From positions 133,602,501 to 133,666,500 of the forward strand of contig JAZHRO010000036.1 of the NCBI GenBank assembly GCA_037157565.1: DNA of 64,000 bases, given 5' to 3'. Origin of the DNA: Thalassia testudinum. Taxonomy: Eukaryota > Streptophyta > Magnoliopsida > Alismatales > Hydrocharitaceae. This document shows positions 56,247 to 64,000 of this stretch, one piece after another. Below the pieces are notes generated by a model. It saw only the letters and a program-made list of their open reading frames with translations, had not been told where the DNA came from and did no database searches. Positions within the stretch are counted from its first letter, which is position 1; every line of letters begins with the position of its first letter. The translations under genes and the position numbers were made by a program.

Positions 56247-56534
56247 CGTACAAAACTCCGCTGATTTGACCATCCCCTCTCCATCGCATTTCCCGCTTGG
56301 CTGAAGGCATCAAATTTAGCGCTCAACGGGAGGCAGCCCGTCATTCTCTTTGAAAACCTGAAACTTCTTCTGACAGCTTTTTGCACTTGAAGTTCACACT
56401 TTAGGACAGCCGACCCCACCTCAGGTGCTTGCATCTGAGATTAGAAATCGTCCGCAACAGTCACCCCAACCCATTCACCCATCAAAACAGCTATCCTAAT
56501 GTATGAACTTAGTTGAATAAAAACCCCTAGGTTA

Positions 56535-56570
56535 CAATGAGGACATTGCAAATCTTAGGCATGGGGGGGT
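56535..56570 (+). promoter_or_regulatory. Post-coding motif with internal polypurine tract
   Basis: CAATGAGGACATTGCAAATC, then TTAGGCATGGGGGGGT. The same motif follows pol in the Athila elements B2 (41771-41806) and B3 (about 38426-38462) on the minus strand. The G-run resembles the element's own 3' polypurine tract and could serve as a central one. Confidence 0.6.
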
Positions 56571-57842
56571 AGGAAAGTGCAAAAAAAAAAACTTGTAAGA
56601 AAAGGTTTCAAACAAAAAATTCACATATGCCAAAAACACCATAAAAATTAAAAATTTTTGAAAAAAAATAAGAGGAAAAGAGGAGAAAGGAAATTTTGTG
56701 AAGGAGAAGGAGAAAAGAAACAAAATGAAAAAGGAGCACAAAATTATGAGAAAAGGTGATAGTCATTAGTAAGGAACTAAGGAATTAACCTAAGTTCTAG
56801 ACCTCATTCAAGAGAATAACTGAAAAGTGCATAATGAGATTAGTAAGAATGCAAACCTTAGGCATTCTTGAATAGACTCTTAGTACCCATTAAGATCTGG
56901 ACACTCCTCAAGAGGTTGAGGAAAATGAAAAGCTGAAGTATTAGGTCTAAGGCTTAGGGAGTATTCGGCCTCGTTAACTAATTTTTGGTTTACGGGACTC
57001 AGTAACCTAAGCACCCTAATCTCACACACAGCCTGGTTCAGTAAGCGTAAAAATCAGAATCACGCAGAAGCGTCGCAAAAATCTGAAAAGAACACCTAGA
57101 ATAGGAGCGGCCGATCAACACAAGTTGATTTGGACGAGTTCCCAGCGCAGAGAGGCGGGAAATCCCCTCGAAGATGCGTAACAAAATATCATCTCCTCGG
57201 TGCTTGTCTCTTAGGATATTTACATATCCTACTAGGGGCATGTAAGCACTCTGCTGGTTCAGATTCCATGGATGGCATTATCTCGAAGTGTCAATTGCCA
57301 GGGTCTGGATTCGGCCACGGAATACCATGGATGGGATTATCTCGAAATCTCAATAGCCAGGGTTCCGGGGGTTGCCATGGGCGGTGCTATCTCGAAGCAT
57401 CGATCGCCAGGAACCCTTGAGGATTGATGATGGGAGCAAGGAATCTGATACAGACCGTGTTGAAAAGCCAATCCTAGGCTAGAACTAAAAAGAAAAAGAG
57501 AGAGAAAACTCTCCAAACAGAAAAACTTTCTATCTCTCTCTTACAAAACGCACTGCGAACTGAGCCAGGGCTAAAATCATTTCAAGCACGGGTGCTTTAA
57601 CCACGAAGTCCAATAAACCTTAGGTTAGTTCTTGTGGGCCTTAAAAACCTTTGCTAAAAGACTGAGGCTAAGGCTAGACAGATTTGGATCTTGATTGGTA
57701 CTAGAGTACCTTTTAGGCCTATGGTCAGCATTCTAACCTAATCTATGCTCAAATAAAAAAGGCACTCATCTAAAACTATTAAAAACTTCATGGTCTAGAA
57801 CAAGGGTTGAAACCTTAAGTTTTTGCTAAGGGACTAGCAAAA

Positions 57843-57858
57843 GCTAGGCATGGGGGTA
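57843..57858 (+). promoter_or_regulatory. 3' polypurine tract of family A element
   Basis: GCTAGGCATGGGGGTA ends directly before the LTR start TGATGAGAACC at 57859, the expected place for plus-strand priming. Confidence 0.85.
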
Positions 57859-60688
57859 TGATGAGAACCTCATCATGAGCCATAACTAGCTCATTTTGAC
57901 CTAATACAAAGGATAAAAGCTCCTACATATCTCAAGGAAAGGCTTAACTCAGAGAATTCTGAGTTTGAGAAGAAAACAAGTCATAAGGGGTAAAAGTGCA
58001 ATTTTACCAGTATAATCTGCATACAGGGTAATTCAGGGCCCAAACACAGGTCAAAGCAGCTTAATAAGAATAAAAGTGGGATGAGATGATCTAGCAAGGG
58101 CTACAGCAATTCCAAGAAACTAAATGATAAATCTGTAACCCTAAAATAACCCACTTCAATTCACAAGGTTCGAGGCAAAGTAAAAATAGAATAAACCCTC
58201 TAAAATTCATAGAAAAATAATCTCTAGGGTTTAGAACCTTCAATTTGGCCTTTAGAACCCATTTTGACCTACATTGAGAACCATGCCCAATTAATAACTT
58301 AATTTGGGTTTTTGCGCAAATTGACCGGTCAAACAAGGTTTAAGATGAAAATGAAATTCACCATCAGATTCCTTAGGTCCTAATTAGTCATGTATAAAAA
58401 CTTGAGCCTAAGAAGAAACCTCCTTGACCGACTTTACACTTTGGTCCTCATATATTTACTCTTTGGCCCTCAACTTTTGAACCCTCGCATTTTGGCCCCT
58501 AACTCTCCTTCGTTCTTTGCAATCAGGTCCCTCCTGCAAAACCTGCCAGCACCATGCTCCGGCGACCTTGCGCGGAGCATGGCGCCGCGCAGGGTGAGGT
58601 GGGGGACCTGGCAAGTAAACCGGGGGTGCCCTGCGTCGTCAGCCGTCGCAGGGACACCCCCCTGGTCGTTATAACCCACCATACCGGCCGTGCGAACGCA
58701 CGGACGGTATGGGTTCTTGTTTCCGGCCATCCTCCGGCGAGGGAGACACGTCGTCTCCCTCCGCCTTCCTCCCTGTTTGATCCCTATAAATACCCCCCGT
58801 TGCTCCACCGACCGGGGCAGCTTGGATCTGACGGAGAAAATCCCCAACTTTCTTCTCCTCTCCCTCCGGCAGACGCCCACCAGCTCCGGCGGTTCTTCCT
58901 CCTCCTCCTCTTCGCTCTGCCGCAATACCAGCAGTAGAGACCTCCTCCCCTGTTCTTTCAGCGCCACGCCGTACCCAGCTGGCGCCTCTCCAGCCCTCTG
59001 CTCGCCGCCGCCCTTTCCCCTGGGCATCTTCTTCTCCGGCGACAGTCGATACGACTGTCGCCCTGCCCCGGCCCCTTTCGTCTCCGTAGCTAGGTCAGAA
59101 CTCCCCCCCATCTCCCCCTCTTTCTTTTCCTCACTGTCTTTTATTTGATTAAACCCTCGACCGCTCCTGTTCACCCTCACCTTCTCCGCCTCCGGCCATC
59201 CTCCGGCGAGCCGCTCCCATCACCTCAGCAACCCACACGGCTCGCCGACCACCGCAGGACCTCCGCCTCCTCACCCTGATCAACCTCCGCCCTGCCACTT
59301 CCCCCACATCACCCTCTGAAACCCCACCGAACAGACCCATCCTCCGACCCACAGTCCGACCTAGGGCAGCCCTCACACGCCGCCCCGCGCCTCGCCACCA
59401 CCCACACGAGCTTCGCCGCACCCTGGCGAAGCTCCTGGCACTCTCTGATTAGGCCGAAAGGCCGTTTTCTTGTGAACAGGCCACCCGACCTCCGCCGCCA
59501 TTGACGCGCAGGAGGAACTGCTTCCGCCTGCAGCTACAGGCGCGCCACGCTCAGCGCCAAGCCCAGATTCACTCCCAGGCCTTGCGAGGAGTTTTGGCAA
59601 AACACCAGGTTCGCAGCTGAGGAAGAAAGCTCCGCGTGACGCCGCCATCTCCTGCTGAATTCCCCGCTGCGGGCGCGCAATTGAGGTGGGCCGTTTAGTC
59701 CCACCTCGGAAACGCCTGAAGAGCCGCAGCGACATAAGATGCAAAAGTGCTGAAGGCTTACTGCCTCAGCACACGGGGTGAGGTCCCCTTCACCCGCCCG
59801 GTTACCCGGTCTCGTCCGCGCTCACACCCCGCGGACCTGACCCGAACCGACCCGACCCGACTCAAGACTGACCTGCACTCCTCGCCCACCACGCACGCCG
59901 GTGGGCCTGGACCCGGGCTTGATCCGAACCCGGTTACCCGGCAGCTCTGGGAGAGCTTTCCCAAGAGTGGTTTCAGAGAGAGAGAGAGACGCGGGGGGGG
60001 AGGGTAGAGTAGGTTTTGCCTCTTGACGAAAAACTCTGAAGTGTGCAGGCACAGGCGAAGAAGAAGACCCGCGGAAGAAGAAGGAAGCTGACTGTAGCAA
60101 CAGGTAGTTAAGTCGTCTGATTTGGAAATCAGACGACGGCCTGAAGGGAAAAGAAGAAAGGAGGGGTGACGTCCCTGGCTGAAAAAGAAAAGAAGAAGCT
60201 GACACTTAGCCGCAGGGAGGAGAAACAAGAAGAAACTCTAAAGAAGAGGCTGAGCAAGGCAGAAGAAGAGGAAAGGCTGCAGAGAAGAAGTACAGCAGAG
60301 CCAAGGAAGAAGAAACCTTCACAGAAGAGACTGCAGAAAAAGAAGAAGAGAGGCCAAGACAGAAACCAAGGAAGAAGAAGAAGGAGATCTGAAGAAAGAA
60401 AGAGGAGCATCACCTCTGCAGAACAAAGAAGAAGAAGGAGATCTGAAGAAAGAAAGAAAGAAGAACATCACGAGGAGAAAACAAAGAGAACAACAAATTC
60501 TTTCCCTCTCTCTTTCTTTATTTTGTAAAAGAAACATGTATATCTCTAGAATACAACTTGCTCCCTGAGTTCGACCTCGGGAACTCTTTTATTTTCCGAG
60601 TAAAAAAATTTATATATTTGAAATGTTGGTAATAACTGGCTATACTACAACGTTATAACAATAAAACCCGGTTGAACCAAGCACTTCA
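57859..60688 (+). repeat. 3' LTR of family A element, full length (2830 bp)
   Basis: Begins TGATGAGAACC and ends GCACTTCA. U3 is 57859 to about 58785 (TATAAATA at 58785-58792). The hairpin is at 60112-60137 and the U5 block 'ctccctgagttcgacctcgg' near 60560. The right flank is CTGAT, which has no partner on the left because the 5' LTR start is lost. Confidence 0.9.
60112..60137 (+). other. Conserved LTR hairpin, 3' LTR copy
   Basis: Identical to 52741-52766: two perfect 12-bp arms with a GG spacer. Confidence 0.75.
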
Positions 60689-61721
60689 CTGATCCACTGG
60701 CCGGAGGAGGAAGAGACGAATTTGAGGGATTTTCTGGCCAATGTCAAGCTTGGTAGATGCAGGGTGACTTGGGTCTGCTTATATAGGCCCTAGAGGATGG
60801 ATTTGTGCTTAGAAGTCAAGCTTCCAAGCACGTCAAGATTGCCGGAGAAGGAAACTTGAAGGAGACCTAAATCTCTCATGCATTTGCATGAGATTGGGTA
60901 CCAAATAGAGCCTCAAATTGGGTTCATACTAAAGGAGATTTCTCATAGAATCTCCCTTTCAATTTTGAAGGGGATTCTCTGAGAGATTAAAGAGTTCTTG
61001 CCTTTGAAATCTTGCCGGAGTAGGTTTCCTTCCGCTATAATGGTGGAGGGACCTAATTGCAAAGAATGAAGACAAAGTTAGGGGGTTTCTCTAGAGGTTT
61101 TCAAAAGATAGGGGTAGAAATGCAATTAGGCTGGACCTATTTGCAAAGTGGGTCAAGATGAATTTTCCTTAGGTCCAAATTTTGGTACAAACTTTATTTG
61201 GACCTAAGAAATCCAATGGTGAAGTTTGATTTTTGGTTTGACCACGTTTGACTGGGTAACTTACACAAAAACCCAATTTAGGGTAAATATTTGTCTGAGA
61301 CCCCAATTTAGGTCAAAATAGGTTCCAAGGGCTAAATTGAAGATTCTATACCCGAGAGAATAATTTTCCATGATTTTTAGAGGATTTAGGTGAATTTTAT
61401 CCTGATCGGAACATTATTAAATCAAGTAGGTCTTGTTTTAGGGTTACAAGAAGTCATTTAATTCCTAGAATTCACATGAACCCTTTTCTGTTTGAATCAA
61501 CCCACTTTTTATCTTGTTAAGATCATATGACCTGTGTTTATCCCATGAGAAAACTCGTTGTTGTATTGCAATGGTAAAATTAGAGTTTACCCCTTATTTC
61601 TTGCTTTTATCTCAGAGTGGTTATTCATGGAATTAAGACCTTCAGTTGGTTATGTAGGAGCTTTTGTTCTCTTTTTGGGTCAAAATGAGCTAGTTAGGGC
61701 TCATGATGGTGTTCCCATCAA

Positions 61722-61919
61722 GGTTATGGCAGAAACTCAGAACACTTCTTTATTCTTAGTCAGGGACACAATGGTGGAAAAGCTGGTCAGGGCCTATTCT
61801 AGAAAGCTTGGGTTCCTCCTAATGATAAAATTTAGCATCAGCAAGAAACCGTCTCGCTTCTACTTGTTCCAAGTACTGGGGGTAATTCTCATGACCAGAT
61901 AGTTCACTATGTCAGCAAA
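61722..61919 (-). pseudogene. Integrase N-terminal region of B3 (zinc-finger part), degenerate
   Basis: Aligns with 42910-43110 of B2 directly after the AGGTT duplication ('atggcagaaactcagaacac' onward). It corresponds to the linker and H2C2 part between RNase H and the integrase core; the frames are broken, as in B2. Confidence 0.65.
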
Positions 61920-62723
61920 CTAAGGAGTTTTGGCCTCCACGACCATCAAAGACTCATCAGGAAAAGTCTCTTTGATATCTCCAGCAGGGGTTGATGCTTC
62001 AATGGGGATCCTAGACAGATGATCTGCTACCACATTCTTAACTCCTTTCTTATCTTTAATTTCCAGGTCAAACTCCTGGAGTAGCAGAATCCAACGAATT
62101 AGGAGAGGTTTGGTGTTCTTTTTAGCAAGAAGATGCTTTAAGGCAGAATGATTAGTGAACACAACAACCTTGGATCCCAAAAGATAAGACCGAAACTTTT
62201 TCAAAGCAAATACTACAGCAAGAAGTTCCTTTTTAGTGACCATGTAGTTTTGCTGAGGATTTGTATGGGTCTTGCTAGCATAATGCAACACATGAGGTTT
62301 GCCATCAACCCTTTCACCTAAGACCGCTCCCACTGCAAAATCAGAAGCATCACACATTAGCTTAAATGGGAGGGTCCAATCTGGTGCTTGGAGAATCGGC
62401 GTGGTAATAAGGGCTTTCTTCAAGACCTGGAAAGCCTTGCCACATCTATCATCAAAATCAAAGGAAGCATCCTTCGCTAACAGGTCGTAGAGTGGCTTAG
62501 AGATTTTATTGAAATCTCTAATGAAGCGCCTATAGAACCCAGCATGGCCAAGGAAAGATCTAACCTGACGAACATTGGTGGGCGAGGGAAGCTTAGAGAT
62601 GGAATCAATTTTTGCGGTATCCACCTCTAATCCTCTCTCAAAAACTACATGCCCTAACATAATGCCCTGCTGGACCATAAAGTGGCTTTTCTCCCAGCAA
62701 GCACCAACTTTGCCTCTTCGCAA
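61920..62723 (-). pseudogene. RNase H region of Athila element B3
   Basis: An open stretch of 267 codons includes [78 protein letters not shown] and [16 protein letters not shown]. Against B2, the TDHSAL box reads TNHSAL, so an acidic active-site residue is lost. It overlaps the RT frame by about 70 bases in another frame. Confidence 0.85.
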
Positions 62724-63643
62724 CGGCTTAAGACTTTATCAAGGTGCGAAAGGCATAGGTCAAACGATGAGCCGTAAATGGAGAAATCATTCATGAAAAT
62801 CTCAACAAACTTGTCGATCATATCAAAAAAGATAGCCATCATACAATGTTGGAAAGTGGTAGGAGCATTACAAAACCCGAATGGCATTCGGCGAAATGCA
62901 AAAGTGCCATACGGACTCATGAAGGTGGTATGCTCCTGATCGTCAGGAAAGATGGCTATTTGATTATACCCAGAGTACCCGTCAAGGAAACAGAAGTACT
63001 TGTTCCTTGTCAATCGTTCCAAAATATGATCAATAAACGGTAAGGGGAAATGGTCTTTCTGGGTAGCCATGTTCAAAAGATGATAATCAATGTAGACCCT
63101 CCAACCAGTTGGAGGGTCTGGTGGTTATCAAATCTCCTTGGTCGTTCTCCTCCACAGTGATCCTGCCTTTTTGGGCACCACATGAATAGGACTAACCCAT
63201 TTACTGTCTGAAATGGGATAGATAATTCCTGCATCTAGCCATTTCAGAATCTCCATTTTAAAAACCTCCCGCATATTGGGGTTGAGCCTTCTCTGCATGT
63301 CTTAGAAGGGTTTCACGGACTCGTCCGTGTATGCATGATGCATGCAAAAGGAGGGATCAACACCCTTAATATCAGCAATTGACCAAGCCATTGCTTCCTT
63401 GTGCCTGTGTAAACACTCAAGCAGAGCTCCCTCCCGTGATTCAGATAATGCATGCGAGATAAGAATGGGGAGCGTGTCGTTAGGACCAAGGAAAGCATAC
63501 TTCAATGTGCTCAGGAGGGGTTTCAGCTTCAACTCAGGATCCTTTTGGATTGAAGGTTTAAGTTGAGATGTCCCTACCTCAGGTAGCAGATCTACCTTCA
63601 CGGTCCAGGGTGGGGACAGAGACTCTGTGTGTACCCCCAGCAA
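62654..63643 (-). pseudogene. Reverse transcriptase of Athila element B3, broken
   Basis: 63643-63302 holds the pre-RT part (WTVKVDLLPEVGTSQLKPSI, ECLHRHKEAMAWSIADIKG) ending in a stop after VKPF. 63300-63080 is in mixed frames. 63076-62654 gives MNMATQKDHFPLPFIDHILE, FCFLDGYSGYNQIAIFPDDQ, RRMPFGFCNAPTTFQHCMMA and EIFMNDFSIYGSSFD. The catalytic FMDD box is FMND here, which would abolish polymerisation. Confidence 0.85.
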
Positions 63644-64000
63644 CTCTTCTAATTCGGGTATACCCCCTTCAGTTTCTTCAATAGTCGGAGGATGGTCCTT
63701 AGATATGACCTTTTGAAGGGGATCTCTACATAAGAGTGCTGGAGTAGTCTCTTCAATGATTTTATCAACTACCTCAATCTAGGAACAATCTTCCAATCCG
63801 GATTGCTTGTAGGTATCAAAAACGTTCAACCGGATCTTCTTGTTCCTAAAGCGATTTTAAGTGCCCCTGATCTACAATTGATAGAGGCGTTGGCTGTGGC
63901 CAAGAAGGCGCGTCCCAGAATAATGGACGGCTTGGTGGCTTATCCGATGGGTCAGTATCTAGCACAAGAAAGTCAACAGGGAAGAAAAAGTCCTCCACTA
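63644..64000 (-). pseudogene. Protease end and linker of Athila element B3, cut by window edge
   Basis: Aligns with 44845-45200 of B2 (the 'cccctgatctacaattgata' block at 63863 matches 45066). It carries a small insertion 'ccaagaaggcgcgtc' near 63900 relative to B2. Only the C-terminal half of the protease is inside the window, and stops are present in the linker. Confidence 0.7.

Larger units (their letters stand above)
56119..57858 (+). other. 3' noncoding region of family A element
   Basis: Contains nested inverted repeats at 56201-56246, the post-pol motif and G-run at 56535-56570, and three imperfect 50-59-bp tandem units built on CCATGG...TATCTCGAA...GCCAGG (57263-57415). The final polypurine tract follows. 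No ORF above about 95 codons makes sense here. Confidence 0.7.
51124..60688 (+). mobile_element. Non-autonomous large-LTR retrotransposon, family A, young, 5' LTR truncated
   Basis: Two LTR copies (51124-53317 and 57859-60688), a primer site at 53322, a polypurine tract before the right LTR, and a 4.5-kb internal region without gag, protease, RT, RNase H or integrase. The internal region has a 438-codon ORF and an overlapping second frame, neither of a recognised family. The left LTR lacks its first 638 bp, and no target duplication can be seen. The LTRs differ, by eye, at only four bases and two homopolymer lengths over 2.19 kb, so insertion is recent. It would have to use enzymes of an autonomous element, probably Athila. 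Confidence 0.85.
50315..61721 (-). mobile_element. Family A LTR, minus strand, nested in B3 and itself split
   Basis: 50315-51123 is the reverse complement of the R-U5 half of a family A LTR (TGTTGACAAGG start, U5 block at about 50410, CT-rich tract 50640-51020). 60689-61721 is the reverse complement of the U3 half (ends 'gctcatgatggtgttcccatca'). The outside flanks AGGTC (50310-50314) and AGGTT (61722-61726) are its target duplication in the B3 pol gene. No internal element sequence of its own remains, so it was a solo LTR before the younger element entered. About 1 kb of its middle is missing at the junction near 51123. Confidence 0.78.
35243..64000 (-). mobile_element. Outer Athila element B3, split by two insertions, runs off the window
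   Basis: Pieces in minus-strand order from the right: protease edge, RT and RNase H (61722-64000), integrase (49261-50314), 3' noncoding region (36863-38548), 3' LTR (35243-36862). Aligning with B2 shows that removing 38549-49260 and 50315-61721, plus one copy of each 5-bp duplication, rejoins the pieces. The duplications are CCTAG/CCTGG and AGGTC/AGGTT. The 5' LTR and most of gag lie beyond the window. Confidence 0.83.

Noticed and set aside
59149..59744. Pairs of 90-127-codon frames duplicated at 51777-52372 and 59149-59744
   Set aside because: They are LTR duplicates on the antisense strand, GC-rich and without domains.

Overview
The window is plant nuclear DNA, most likely angiosperm intergenic heterochromatin. 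The evidence is Athila-type and Tekay/Del-type Ty3/gypsy polyproteins, an initiator-tRNA-Met primer site and the TGGCGCCGTTGCCGGGGA primer site, a CACTA remnant, LINE pieces, foldback MITEs and an AP2/ERF pseudogene. I see no intact host protein gene, no rRNA and no CRISPR. The species cannot be named from the sequence.

Layout. 24-2865 is a solo LTR of family A (2.8 kb) with a perfect 5-bp target duplication. 2871-12213 is older AT-rich DNA holding a long palindrome, a possible snRNA-type promoter, a CACTA remnant, a LINE fragment, a 92-bp tandem array, a MITE and an AP2/ERF pseudogene. 12214-23655 is a minus-strand Tekay-type chromovirus (TSD GGAAG) whose integrase core is deleted and whose left LTR holds a solo LTR of family B. 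23884-30953 is a plus-strand, internally deleted Athila-like element (family C) with a minus-strand solo LTR inside its 5' LTR. 30954-35242 is a patchwork of MITE, LINE, SINE-like and LTR fragments.

35243 to the right edge is a nested stack. An outer minus-strand Athila element (B3) is split at 38548/49261 by a second Athila element of the same family (B2, TSD CCTAG/CCTGG). It is split again at 50314/61722 by a minus-strand family A LTR (TSD AGGTC/AGGTT). That LTR is itself split by a young plus-strand family A element (51124-60688). B2's 5' side has also been replaced by a fragment of a Tekay-type LTR.

The most interesting object is the young family A element. It has 2.83-kb LTRs that are almost identical, a canonical primer site and polypurine tracts, but no gag or pol. 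It carries a 438-codon ORF of no recognised family, followed by an overlapping second frame entered at a run of eight T. Its LTR contains a hairpin that stays paired in three diverged copies through a compensatory change and a wobble pair. A motif shared with the coding Athila elements after pol suggests it depends on Athila proteins for movement. The boundaries given rest on by-eye alignment of repeat copies inside this window.
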